DNA of 64,000 bases from an uncultured Clostridium sp. (GTDB lineage Bacteria > Bacillota > Clostridia > Lachnospirales > Lachnospiraceae). Shown in pieces: positions 1-7,985 of this stretch. The notes under the pieces were generated by a model. The model was not told the origin of the DNA, did no database searches, and worked only from the letters and a program-made list of their open reading frames with translations. The stretch spans positions 1 through 64,000 of the forward strand of contig CAKSBP010000009.1 of assembly GCA_934438135.1 (NCBI GenBank), given 5' to 3'. The position numbers and the translations under genes are program-made. Position 1 is the first letter of the stretch, and every line of letters begins with the position of its first letter.

Positions 1-96
1 CAATACGGTGGGAGTGAAAAATCAGGAATTGGAAAAATGAGATAGAAAATTTACAATATTCAGATGCGTTTACCGTGCCTTTCGGATACTCAGGTA
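1..96. other. Left edge, unassigned
   Basis: Open reading on the + strand from the window edge closes at TGA 38-40 in frame 2 and at TAG 43-45 in frame 1. Either could be the last few codons of an upstream gene, but neither short tail resembles a C-terminus I know, including that of Obg, which often precedes yhbY in this group. No RNA gene or repeat is visible here. Confidence 0.3.
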
Positions 97-125
97 TTGA
101 AAAATACGGGCTTAGATGTTAGAAT
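97..125 (+). promoter_or_regulatory. Sigma-A promoter for yhbY operon
   Basis: A -35 box TTGAAA (97-102) is followed after exactly 17 bases by TAGAAT (120-125). A TG dinucleotide one base upstream of the -10 box makes it an extended -10. It lies about 85 bases before the yhbY start and would drive yhbY-nadD-yqeK-rsfS. Confidence 0.55.
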
Positions 126-209
126 AACCGTGACTGTTTCGTTGGTTTATACGAAATGGACAGATTCTGAAAACTGATTCGAGCGTAAGCTTAAAGAAAA
201 GAGGTAACA

Positions 210-500
210 ATGACAAGCAAACAAAGAGCATATTTAAAAGGACTGGCTATGAATATAGATCCGATTTTCCAAATGGGGAAACAAAGTCTGACACCAGAAT
301 TCACCAGTGCAGTAGCAGAAGCGCTAGAAGCAAGGGAATTAATCAAAATCAGTGTATTAAAAAACTGTATGGATGATCCTAGAGAAATTGCTTCTGTGCT
401 TTCTGAAAGAACAAATTCTACAGTAGTACAGGTGATTGGAAAGAAGATTGTATTATACAAAGAATCAAAAAATAAAAAGAAAATCGAGTTGCCTAAATAA
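210..500 (+). CDS. yhbY: YhbY/CRM-domain RNA-binding protein
   Basis: This is a 96-residue protein made of a single CRM (YhbY) domain, the normal length for the family. YhbY proteins bind pre-50S ribosomal particles in the cytoplasm. The family pattern is visible as a KGLAM start, an 'IFQMGK' strand and an 'EARELIKI' helix. The GxxG RNA-contact loop reads GKQS, so its last glycine is replaced by serine. An AGAGGT ribosome site precedes the ATG. It opens the operon, 12 bases before nadD, the usual linkage in Firmicutes. Confidence 0.93.
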   Translation: MTSKQRAYLKGLAMNIDPIFQMGKQSLTPEFTSAVAEALEARELIKISVLKNCMDDPREIASVLSERTNSTVVQVIGKKIVLYKESKNKKKIELPK

Positions 501-512
501 GGGTGTGTAAGC

Positions 513-1163
513 GTGAAGGAACCGGTGAAAACGGGTATTATGGGTGGCACATTCAATCCGATTCATATGGGGCATCTTATGATTGGGGAGTGTGCATTTG
601 AACAGTTTGGACTTGACCAGGTTATGTTTATGCCGTCTAAAATTCCACCACATAAAAAGCAGGCACTTCTGGCATCAGAAGATGACAGAAGAAACATGGT
701 GGAATTGGCAATTGAAGATAATCCGGATTTTGTGCTTTCTACAATGGAACTGGAGCGAGAAGGGACAACCTATTCTGTGGATACCCTTAAGGAATTGACA
801 GCTCAGAATAGGAACAGAAAGTATTATTTTATTCTTGGTGCAGATTCCTTGTTTGATCTGCCTATGTGGAAAGAGCCGGAGAAACTTTTGTCTATGGCGA
901 CTATATTGGTTGCGTCCAGACATGGAATGGAAGAGGCTAGACTTTTGGAACAGATAGAGTGGCTGAAACAGAAATATGGTGGGGAATTTTTTATTGTAAC
1001 GGTTCCAACGATTGATATTTCATCCAGTCAAATCCGGGATAAAATAGAAAAACAGGAATCGATACGTTATTATGTGACGGATGGTGTCCGGAATTATATA
1101 GAAGAAAAAGGTCTGTACCAGAAGAACAGGGAAGGTGATAGATGTGGACAACCAGCTGATTAA
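513..1163 (+). CDS. nadD: Nicotinate-nucleotide adenylyltransferase
   Basis: NadD joins nicotinate mononucleotide to ATP, giving deamido-NAD in cytoplasmic NAD synthesis. The 216-residue protein carries the nucleotidyltransferase signature GGTFNPIHMGH at residues 11-21, including the catalytic HxGH (18-21). The C-terminal ISSSQIR motif closes the ATP site. The start is GTG at 513, chosen because the N-terminal motif follows directly. Its 3' end overlaps the start of yqeK, suggesting translational coupling. Confidence 0.97.
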   Translation: MKEPVKTGIMGGTFNPIHMGHLMIGECAFEQFGLDQVMFMPSKIPPHKKQALLASEDDRRNMVELAIEDNPDFVLSTMELEREGTTYSVDTLKELTAQNRNRKYYFILGADSLFDLPMWKEPEKLLSMATILVASRHGMEEARLLEQIEWLKQKYGGEFFIVTVPTIDISSSQIRDKIEKQESIRYYVTDGVRNYIEEKGLYQKNREGDRCGQPAD

Positions 1164-1731
1164 GAGGTTAAAAAAGGAACTCAAAGACAGTCTGCCGGAG
1201 AGACGGTACGTGCATACAATTGGAGTTGCCTATACAGCGGCATCTCTTGCCATGCGCTATGAGTATTCTATAGAGGATGCTATGGTAGCAGGGCTTCTGC
1301 ATGACTGTGCGAAATATTTTGATGATGAGAAAATGATTGAGATATGCAAAGAGCATGAAATCGAGATAAGGGATGTAGAGCGGCACAATCCTTTCCTGCT
1401 TCATGGAAAGGCTGGAAGTATTCTGGCGAAAGAGAAGTACGGCATCACCGATGAAAAAATACAAAATGCAATCCGGTATCATACGACCGGCAAGCCGGCA
1501 ATGAATCTTCTGGAGAAAATTATTTTTACAGCAGATTTTATTGAACCTGGAAGAAAACAGTTAGAAGGACTGGATGCAGTGCGTAAGCTTGCATTTATTG
1601 ATTTGGATCAAGCAGTAATGGAAATTCTAGATATGACGATTCGTTATCTTGGTGAAGACGGAGAAAAAGAAATGGATTCTATGACGGTTCAAACGTATGA
1701 GTATTATAGAAACCTTGAAAGGAGAATGTAG
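1144..1731 (+). CDS. yqeK: HD-domain hydrolase, YqeK family (Ap4A hydrolase type)
   Basis: This is an HD-superfamily metal-dependent phosphohydrolase. YqeK members symmetrically cleave diadenosine tetraphosphate. The HD ligands appear as an early histidine in HTIGVAY, the HD pair in GLLHDCAKYF, and a downstream HTTGKPA histidine with a late aspartate in FTADFIEPGR. I chose GTG 1144 (195 residues) because a GGGAAGG ribosome site sits 8 bases upstream; an in-frame GTG at 1135 is the alternative. It overlaps nadD by 20 bases and abuts rsfS, whose ATG directly follows its stop codon. Confidence 0.93.
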   Translation: MDNQLIKRLKKELKDSLPERRYVHTIGVAYTAASLAMRYEYSIEDAMVAGLLHDCAKYFDDEKMIEICKEHEIEIRDVERHNPFLLHGKAGSILAKEKYGITDEKIQNAIRYHTTGKPAMNLLEKIIFTADFIEPGRKQLEGLDAVRKLAFIDLDQAVMEILDMTIRYLGEDGEKEMDSMTVQTYEYYRNLERRM

Positions 1732-2088
1732 ATGGATATATCAAAGGAAATGGTAAAATTAGCATATAGTGCTTTAGAAGATAAAAAAGGTGAGGATATC
1801 AAAGTAATTCAGATTAGTGAAATTTCTGTCCTTGCAGATTATTTTATTATTGCAAATGGTACAAGTGCTCCTCAGGTACGTGCATTAGTTGATAGTGTAG
1901 AAGAAACACTTTCCAAGGCAGGATACGAACCAAATAGAGTCGAAGGTACTGGAAATTCCAACTGGGTACTTATGGATTACGGCGACATTATTGTCCATGT
2001 ATTTTCCAGTGAAGATCGTCTATTCTATGATTTAGAGAGAATCTGGAGAGATGGTAAAGATGTCAGCAAAGAGGATTTAGGCTTATAA
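1732..2088 (+). CDS. rsfS: Ribosomal silencing factor RsfS
   Basis: RsfS (YbeB/Iojap) binds ribosomal protein uL14 on the 50S subunit and blocks subunit joining when nutrients are low. The 118 residues are full length for the family. Typical segments are ADYFIIANG, followed by the EG...NWVLMDYGDIIVHVF core and the YDLERIW C-terminal helix. It is the last gene of the yhbY-nadD-yqeK-rsfS operon, with no gap after yqeK, so it is probably translated by coupling. Confidence 0.97.
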   Translation: MDISKEMVKLAYSALEDKKGEDIKVIQISEISVLADYFIIANGTSAPQVRALVDSVEETLSKAGYEPNRVEGTGNSNWVLMDYGDIIVHVFSSEDRLFYDLERIWRDGKDVSKEDLGL

Positions 2089-2105
2089 GCCTGGTCCTTT
2101 TTCTT
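2078..2105 (+). terminator. Possible terminator at rsfS end
   Basis: The 14-base perfect palindrome AGGCTTATAAGCCT overlaps the rsfS stop codon and is followed by a pyrimidine-rich, T-rich run. The hairpin would be short and its loop tight, so this is a weak terminator candidate. Confidence 0.35.
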
Positions 2106-2188
2106 TTTCCAATTAAACACATAGAAATCCACAGGACTTCCATATTATAGATTTAGTGGAAAATTGTGAACAAAATAACAAATCTATC

Positions 2189-2217
2189 TTGCTATTTTGG
2201 TACAAATGAGATAAAAT
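2189..2217 (+). promoter_or_regulatory. Sigma-A promoter, decarboxylase operon
   Basis: TTGCTA (2189-2194), a 17-base spacer and TAAAAT (2212-2217). Transcription would begin near 2224, leaving an approximately 130-base 5' leader before the first gene. Confidence 0.5.
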
Positions 2218-2232
2218 TATAATCGGCAGAAA

Positions 2233-2303
2233 ATTGGTTTTACTTTTTACCAATGGGGTTCGACTGTTATGATTTCTGGTATTTTCAGCAGTTATAAAAT
2301 ACC
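2233..2303 (+). promoter_or_regulatory. Structured 5' leader, two hairpins
   Basis: Two inverted repeats lie in the leader: ATTGGT/ACCAAT (2233-2254) and GGTATTTT/AAAATACC (2278-2303). Neither is followed by a T run, so they are not ordinary terminators. No riboswitch class is recognised. Confidence 0.4.
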
Positions 2304-2352
2304 GGTACAGCGTGTCCTATTGTCAATATAAAATACAAATGGAGGGCTGAAA

Positions 2353-3792
2353 ATGAGTAACACAGCACAAACGTCAGCAATGGACAGAATTAATTTATTG
2401 CTTGATGAAAACAGTTTTGTTGAAATTGGTGCCAATGTAACAAAGAGAAGCACAGATTTTAACTTACAGGAAAAATCAGTTCCTGGAGATGGAGTCATTA
2501 CCGGTTATGGTGTGATTGATGGAAACTTAGTTTATGTATATAGCCAGGATTCCAGTTCATTAGGCGGTTCAATGGGAGAAATGCATGCAAAGAAAATTGC
2601 ACGTATCTATGACATGGCTCTTAAGATGGGAGCACCAGTTGTAGGACTTGTTGACTGTGCAGGTTTAAGACTGCAGGAAGCAACAGATGCACTTGCTGGT
2701 TTCGGTGAATTATATTTGAAACAGACACTGGCATCCGGAGTAGTGCCGCAGATTACCGCAGTATTTGGTACATGTGGCGGAGGTTCCGCAGTTTCTGCAT
2801 TGTTAGGTGATTTCACATTTATGGCAGAAAGCGGTTCAAAATTATTTGTAAATGCTCCAAATACAATTGCTGGAAACTATGTTGAAAAATGCGATACAAG
2901 TTCTGCAAAATTCCAGTCAGAAGCTGGTACAGCAGATTTCGTGGAAGCAGATGAACAGACTGTTTTAACAAAAGTCAGAGAATTAGTTGGAATTCTTCCA
3001 GCCAATAATGAAGATGACGCTTCTTACGATGAATGTTCTGATGATTTAAACCGTCCTTCTTATGATGCCGGTTCCAAAGACAGTGCAAAAGCATTAGCAG
3101 ATCTCTCAGACAATAATTTCTTTATGGAAGTAAAGAAAGATTATGCAAAAGATATGGTTGCCGGATTTATTCGTTTGAATGGAATGACAGTCGGTGCAGT
3201 TGCAAACCGTTCTGAAATTCAGGATGAGAATGGAAAAGTTACACAAAAGATGGAGGCAAGGTTATCTGCAGAAGGATGCGTAAAAGCAGCAGACTTCGTA
3301 TCATTCTGTGATGCATTTGATATTCCAGTACTTACCTTGACAAATGTCGAAGGATATATGGCTACTGCCTGTTCTGAGAAAACAATGGCAAAGGCAGCAG
3401 CAAAATTAACATATGCGTTTGCAAATGCATCCGTTCCAAAAGTAAATGTAGTAACGGGGAAAGCATTTGGAAGTGCTTACTTAGCAATGAACTCCAAACA
3501 TATCGGCGCAGATATGGTATTTGCATTAGATGGTTCCCAGATTGGAACAATGGATGCAAAAGAAGCTGTCAAGATTATCTATGCGGATGAAGTAAAGGAT
3601 TCAGATGCAGTACTTAATGAAAAAGCAAATGAATATAAGAAATTACAGTCCAGTGCTGAATCAGCAGCCCAGAGAGGTTATGTGGATGCAGTGATTGAAG
3701 CGGCAGATACCAGAAAGAATATTATCTATGCCTACGAAATGCTGTTTACGAAGAGAGAGAATCGACCAGCCAAAAAGCATGGTACGGTATAG
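2353..3792 (+). CDS. mmdA: Biotin-dependent carboxyltransferase, MmdA-like alpha subunit
   Basis: This 479-residue protein is a crotonase-fold acyl-CoA carboxyltransferase. It resembles the alpha subunit of Na+-pumping methylmalonyl-CoA decarboxylase and the 12S subunit of transcarboxylase. It would move CO2 between an acyl-CoA and the biotin carrier in the cytoplasm. The oxyanion-hole region VVGLVDCAGLRLQEA, the glycine-rich GTCGGGSAVSALLGDF segment and the C-terminal VTGKAFGSAYLAM segment are in family order. It is slightly shorter than the roughly 510-residue MmdA average, and its N-terminus is compact. The acyl-CoA substrate (methylmalonyl-, malonyl- or another) cannot be read from the sequence. 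Confidence 0.85.
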   Translation: MSNTAQTSAMDRINLLLDENSFVEIGANVTKRSTDFNLQEKSVPGDGVITGYGVIDGNLVYVYSQDSSSLGGSMGEMHAKKIARIYDMALKMGAPVVGLVDCAGLRLQEATDALAGFGELYLKQTLASGVVPQITAVFGTCGGGSAVSALLGDFTFMAESGSKLFVNAPNTIAGNYVEKCDTSSAKFQSEAGTADFVEADEQTVLTKVRELVGILPANNEDDASYDECSDDLNRPSYDAGSKDSAKALADLSDNNFFMEVKKDYAKDMVAGFIRLNGMTVGAVANRSEIQDENGKVTQKMEARLSAEGCVKAADFVSFCDAFDIPVLTLTNVEGYMATACSEKTMAKAAAKLTYAFANASVPKVNVVTGKAFGSAYLAMNSKHIGADMVFALDGSQIGTMDAKEAVKIIYADEVKDSDAVLNEKANEYKKLQSSAESAAQRGYVDAVIEAADTRKNIIYAYEMLFTKRENRPAKKHGTV

Positions 3793-3807
3793 GATGAGGT
3801 GATGTAG

Positions 3808-4554
3808 ATGAAAAAGAAACTAGTGTTACTTTTATCTCTTGTTTTATGTATGATATTCATGGTGGGCTGTGGAAACAGTAAGTCAGATGATTCTGCAAAG
3901 AAGATAGATGAAGGAATTCTTTCTACTTGTGAAGATAATACAGAACAGAATTTCACAACCTGGAATGAAACCGATTTCTCTACTGAGATTAATCCAGAAC
4001 AGGTCAGCGATGAAATGATGGATAAGTATAATCAGTGGATTGATTTACAAAAGAAATTAGGTAAAATGAAATCTCAGTCCAAAACAGAGACAAAAGTTTC
4101 GGATTCAACAATTACTTGTACAATCAGAGCAAAATATCAGCATGGTATGATTGCATTCACTGCTACATTTGATGAGACAGGTACATTCCAGGATGTAAAT
4201 GTAGATGAAGAATTTACAATGGCTCAGACAATGGAGAAAGCCCTGCTGAATACATTAATGGGTATGGGTACGGTATTTGTTGTATTAATTCTGATGTCAC
4301 TGATTATCGGTGCATTTGGAAAAGTATTTGAAAATAAAGCAAAGAAACAGAAGGCAGAACCGGAACCTGTTGCAGCACCTGTTATCAAAGCACCTGTACA
4401 GACTCAGGAATCAGTTGATGTTACAGATGATACAGAACTTGTAGCAGTTATTACCGCTGCAATTATGGCGTCCTTAGGTGAGGAAGCACCTGCAGAAGGT
4501 CTGGTAGTCCGTTCTATCAAAAGACGTAATGCGGATAAATGGAAGAATGCATAA
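3808..4554 (+). CDS. OadG-type gamma subunit with lipoprotein ectodomain
   Basis: This 248-residue protein has an unusual layout. Residues 1-21 form a lipoprotein signal peptide with lipobox MVGC and lipidated Cys21. Residues about 22-135 form an extracytoplasmic domain resembling DUF3887. A single transmembrane helix (about 150-170) leads into a cytoplasmic OadG-like tail: a charged, Pro/Ala-rich linker, then 'DTELVAVITAAIMASLGE' and the basic end SIKRRNADKW. OadG anchors and assembles the decarboxylase alpha subunit on the membrane. Standard OadG proteins are about 80-120 residues, so the ectodomain is an addition. Its position between the alpha and biotin-carrier genes supports the role. 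Confidence 0.75.
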   Translation: MKKKLVLLLSLVLCMIFMVGCGNSKSDDSAKKIDEGILSTCEDNTEQNFTTWNETDFSTEINPEQVSDEMMDKYNQWIDLQKKLGKMKSQSKTETKVSDSTITCTIRAKYQHGMIAFTATFDETGTFQDVNVDEEFTMAQTMEKALLNTLMGMGTVFVVLILMSLIIGAFGKVFENKAKKQKAEPEPVAAPVIKAPVQTQESVDVTDDTELVAVITAAIMASLGEEAPAEGLVVRSIKRRNADKWKNA

Positions 4555-4589
4555 TTTAGATTATATACATGATTTAGGAGGAAAAATCA

Positions 4590-5000
4590 ATGAAAGAGTA
4601 TACAATTACAGTGAATGGAAATGTTTATGACGTTACAGTGGAAGAAGGACTTTCAGGTACTGCATCTGCCCCTGTTTCTGTACCAAAGGCAGCAGCACCA
4701 GAAGCACCAAAGGCAGCAGCACCAGAAGCACCAAAGGCAGCAGTACCAGCAGCACCAAAGGCAGCAGCACCAGCCGGTGCACAGGGCGGCGTAAAAATAA
4801 ACGCTCCTATGCCAGGTAAGATCCTTGCTGTAAAAGCCAATGCTGGACAGGCTGTTAAAAAAGGTGACGTAGTTCTTGTTTTGGAAGCAATGAAGATGGA
4901 AAATGAAGTCGTTGCCCCTCAGGACGGAACAGTTGCAAGCATCAATGTAGGTGTTGGCGACATGGTTGAATCCGGTGACGTTTTAGCTACTTTAAACTAG
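4590..5000 (+). CDS. Biotin carrier protein of decarboxylase
   Basis: This 136-residue biotin/lipoyl attachment protein shuttles the carboxyl group between the carboxyltransferase and the membrane decarboxylase. Residues about 60-136 form the biotinyl fold, with EAMKMENEV at 99-107 and Lys102 as the predicted biotinylated residue. The N-terminal strand (about residues 1-20) is followed by a flexible Ala/Pro linker encoded by four 24-base tandem repeats. A strong AGGAGG site precedes the ATG. It is the only biotin domain in the operon, so both alpha-type subunits must share it if both are active. Confidence 0.93.
   Translation: MKEYTITVNGNVYDVTVEEGLSGTASAPVSVPKAAAPEAPKAAAPEAPKAAVPAAPKAAAPAGAQGGVKINAPMPGKILAVKANAGQAVKKGDVVLVLEAMKMENEVVAPQDGTVASINVGVGDMVESGDVLATLN
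4683..4778 (+). repeat. Four 24-bp tandem repeats in biotin-carrier linker
   Basis: Four in-frame 24-base units start at 4683, 4707, 4731 and 4755. Each encodes a PKAAAPEA-like octapeptide. Copies 1 and 2 are identical; copies 3 and 4 carry a few substitutions. They form the mobile linker of the biotin carrier. Confidence 0.9.
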
Positions 5001-5053
5001 GATTCTATACGAATGGGAATTCCCGAAAATAAAACTGGGAGGTTAGAAACAAA

Positions 5054-6184
5054 ATGGATTACGTGTTAACGACGTTAGAGAATCTGGCGCAGCAGACAGC
5101 TTTTTTCTCCCTGAGCTGGGGAAATTATCTGATGATTCTGGTTGCGTGCGTATTCTTATATCTGGCAATAAAAAAAGGATACGAACCGTTGCTTTTAGTA
5201 CCAATTGCTTTTGGTATGCTTCTGGTAAATATGTATCCTAGTATTATAGAAGAGGGAGGACTTTTAAACTACTTTTACAAGCTGGACGAATGGAGTATTC
5301 TTCCTTCTCTTATCTTCCTTGGAGTTGGTGCGCTGACTGATTTTGGACCTTTGATCGCGAATCCAGCCAGTTTTCTCTTAGGTGCAGCAGCACAGTTTGG
5401 TATCTTTACTGCATACATTGCAGCCATTGCACTTGGATTTAACAATAAAGCAGCAGCAGCAGTTTCCATTATCGGTGGTGCCGATGGTCCTACGTCTATT
5501 TTCCTTGCTGGAAAATTGGGACAGAGTGATTTAATGGGACCAATCGCTGTCGCAGCATATTCATATATGTCATTGGTACCTATTATTCAGCCACCTATTA
5601 TGAAACTGATGACGACAGAAAAAGAAAGAAAAATCAAAATGGAGCAGTTACGTCCTGTATCAAAATTAGAGAAGATTTTATTCCCTATTATTGTTACAAT
5701 CGTAGTTGTTATGATTCTTCCTACAACAGCACCTTTAATTGGTATGCTGATGTTAGGTAATTTATTTAAAGAGTCTGGAGTAGTAAAACAATTAGCTGAA
5801 ACTGCATCCAACGCTCTTATGTACATCGTAGTTATCTTACTTGGTACTTCTGTTGGTGCAACTACAACCGCAGAAAAATTTATCAATCCTACTACATTAA
5901 AAATCGTTGCATTAGGTCTGATTGCATTCGCAATTGGTACAGCAGCTGGTGTTGGATTTGGTAAATTAATGTGTAAGGCTACACATGGAAAAGTAAATCC
6001 TTTAATTGGTTCTGCAGGTGTATCCGCAGTGCCGATGGCTGCCCGTGTTTCACAGAAAGTCGGATCTCAGGCTGATCCTACAAACTTCCTGTTAATGCAT
6101 GCGATGGGACCTAATGTAGCAGGTGTTATCGGAACAGCTGTAGCAGCCGGTGTATTTATGGCTATATTCGGAGTTGGAGCATAA
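5054..6184 (+). CDS. Na+-translocating decarboxylase beta subunit
   Basis: This 376-residue integral membrane protein belongs to the OadB/MmdB/GcdB family. It decarboxylates carboxybiotin and couples this to Na+ export. About nine to eleven hydrophobic segments are visible. The conserved SIIGGADGPTSIF stretch contains the aspartate known in the family to bind Na+ and a proton. A second conserved block, SAGVSAVPMAARVSQ, lies near the C-terminus. Length is normal. It follows the biotin carrier by 53 bases and precedes the OadA-type gene, so all soluble and membrane partners are co-transcribed. Confidence 0.93.
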   Translation: MDYVLTTLENLAQQTAFFSLSWGNYLMILVACVFLYLAIKKGYEPLLLVPIAFGMLLVNMYPSIIEEGGLLNYFYKLDEWSILPSLIFLGVGALTDFGPLIANPASFLLGAAAQFGIFTAYIAAIALGFNNKAAAAVSIIGGADGPTSIFLAGKLGQSDLMGPIAVAAYSYMSLVPIIQPPIMKLMTTEKERKIKMEQLRPVSKLEKILFPIIVTIVVVMILPTTAPLIGMLMLGNLFKESGVVKQLAETASNALMYIVVILLGTSVGATTTAEKFINPTTLKIVALGLIAFAIGTAAGVGFGKLMCKATHGKVNPLIGSAGVSAVPMAARVSQKVGSQADPTNFLLMHAMGPNVAGVIGTAVAAGVFMAIFGVGA

Positions 6185-6246
6185 ATAACATAAAACGCAG
6201 AGAATATTGCTTGTTATAGGTGAAACCATTAAGGAGGTAAAATAGA

Positions 6247-7659
6247 ATGGCTGTAGAGAAAAAGCCCGTTAAAATTACTGAAACAATATTACGTGATGCA
6301 CATCAGTCTCTGATTGCCACAAGAATGACAACAGAGCAGATGCTTCCTATTATAGATAAAATGGATAAAGTAGGATACCATTCCGTAGAGTGCTGGGGTG
6401 GTGCAACATTTGATGCATCCTTACGTTTCTTAAAAGAAGATCCTTGGGAAAGACTTAGAAAGTTAAGAGCAGGATTTAAAAATACAAAACTACAGATGTT
6501 ATTCAGAGGTCAGAATATCTTAGGATACCGTCATTATGCAGATGATGTAGTTGAATATTTTGTGCAGAAATCTTTTGCAAATGGTATTGATATTATTCGT
6601 ATTTTCGACTGCCTCAATGATTTAAGAAACCTTGAAACTGCTGTCAACGCAGCTAAAAAGGAAAAAGGTAATGCACAGGTTGCTTTATGCTACACATTAG
6701 GTGATGCTTACACAACAGATTACTGGTTAAAGAAAGCAAAAGACATTGAATCCATGGGTGCTGATTCTATCTGCTTTAAGGATATGGCTGGTCTGTTAGT
6801 TCCATCCAAAGCAACAGAATTAATTTCTGCATTAAAGAAAGAAATCAAGATTCCTATTCAGCTTCATACACACTATACATCCGGTGTTGCTTCTATGACT
6901 TATATGAAAGCAGTAGAAGCAGGATGTGATGTAATTGATACGGCAATGTCTCCATTTGCTATGGGTACAAGCCAGCCAGCAACAGAGGTTATGGTTGAAG
7001 CATTTAAAGGAACAGAATATGATACTGGATTAGATCAGAACCTGTTAGCTGAAATCGCTGATTACTTCAGACCAATGAGAGATGAAGCCTTAGCAAGTGG
7101 CAGACTGAATCCAAAGGTTATGGGTGTTGATATTAAGACTTTATTATATCAGGTACCAGGTGGTATGCTTTCTAACATGGTTTCCCAGTTAAAGGAACAG
7201 CATGCAGAAGACAAGTACTATGATGTATTAAAAGAAATTCCACAGGTTCGTAAAGACCTTGGTGAACCACCATTGGTTACTCCTTCATCCCAAATTGTTG
7301 GTACACAGGCTGTATTAAATGTTATCATGGGTGAGCGTTATAAGATGATGACAAAAGAAACAAAAGCAGTTCTTCATGGTGATTATGGTCAGACAGCAAA
7401 ACCTTTCAACAAAGAGGTTCAGAAGAAAGCTCTTGGAAATGATAAGCCGATTACATGCCGTCCAGCTGATTTATTAAAACCAGAATTGGATAAGATTCGA
7501 AGCGAAATGAATCCAGAATGGATTCAGCAGGATGAAGATGTATTGTCTTATGCATTATTCCCACAGGTTGCTACAGAGTTCTTTAAATACAGAGAAGCTC
7601 AGCAGACAAAAGTAGATTCTAAGACAGCAGATACAAAGAACGGAGCATATCCAGTTTAA
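6247..7659 (+). CDS. oadA: Oxaloacetate decarboxylase/pyruvate carboxylase-type alpha subunit, no biotin domain
   Basis: This 470-residue TIM-barrel carboxyltransferase resembles the N-terminal part of OadA and the 5S subunit of transcarboxylase. It exchanges CO2 between oxaloacetate/pyruvate and biotin. The start block ETILRDAHQSLIATRM, the RIFDCLNDLRNL segment, the CFKDMAGLL motif with the barrel lysine, and the metal-binding LHTHYTSG histidines are all present. It ends after the PYC-type conserved domain with a short hydrophilic tail and has no MKM biotin site, unlike the roughly 600-residue classical OadA. It is the last gene of the operon, followed by a terminator. Confidence 0.9.
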   Translation: MAVEKKPVKITETILRDAHQSLIATRMTTEQMLPIIDKMDKVGYHSVECWGGATFDASLRFLKEDPWERLRKLRAGFKNTKLQMLFRGQNILGYRHYADDVVEYFVQKSFANGIDIIRIFDCLNDLRNLETAVNAAKKEKGNAQVALCYTLGDAYTTDYWLKKAKDIESMGADSICFKDMAGLLVPSKATELISALKKEIKIPIQLHTHYTSGVASMTYMKAVEAGCDVIDTAMSPFAMGTSQPATEVMVEAFKGTEYDTGLDQNLLAEIADYFRPMRDEALASGRLNPKVMGVDIKTLLYQVPGGMLSNMVSQLKEQHAEDKYYDVLKEIPQVRKDLGEPPLVTPSSQIVGTQAVLNVIMGERYKMMTKETKAVLHGDYGQTAKPFNKEVQKKALGNDKPITCRPADLLKPELDKIRSEMNPEWIQQDEDVLSYALFPQVATEFFKYREAQQTKVDSKTADTKNGAYPV

Positions 7660-7682
7660 TTAAATAGGTATATTTATTAGAG

Positions 7683-7715
7683 AAATGCCAGGGCTGAAAA
7701 GTTCTGGCATTTTTT
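7683..7715 (+). terminator. Terminator after decarboxylase operon
   Basis: The inverted repeat AAATGCCAG/CTGGCATTT with a 12-base loop runs straight into a T tract. It is a clear intrinsic terminator. Confidence 0.85.
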
Positions 7716-7822
7716 CTGTTCACTATGCTTAGTATGCTTTTAAAAATTGATAGATATATGTATGGGATAAAATATGCATTCTTTTACAATATAGAATACC
7801 ATAAAATACCATGTATATTCGC

Positions 7823-7851
7823 TTGATTTTTTCACTTTACCTTGATAAAAT
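7823..7851 (+). promoter_or_regulatory. Promoter for OPT transporter
   Basis: TTGATT (7823-7828), a 17-base spacer and TAAAAT (7846-7851) with an upstream TGA giving an extended -10. The 325-base gap 7660-7985 otherwise holds only the preceding terminator and an AT-rich leader of about 130 bases with no recognised element. Confidence 0.5.
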
Positions 7852-7985
7852 GTTCAAGTCTATTTAATATTTATACAGTTAATAAAATAATATGTATGAG
7901 TTTCCTATATGGGTAAGGAATTTGTCGTGTATAAATATTTTGACAATGAACATAATTATTTACAACAATTTGTCGGAGGTTAAGT

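Noticed and set aside
7940..7970. TTGACA close to the OPT start
   Set aside because: No -10 box at suitable distance; any transcript would begin within the ribosome site.
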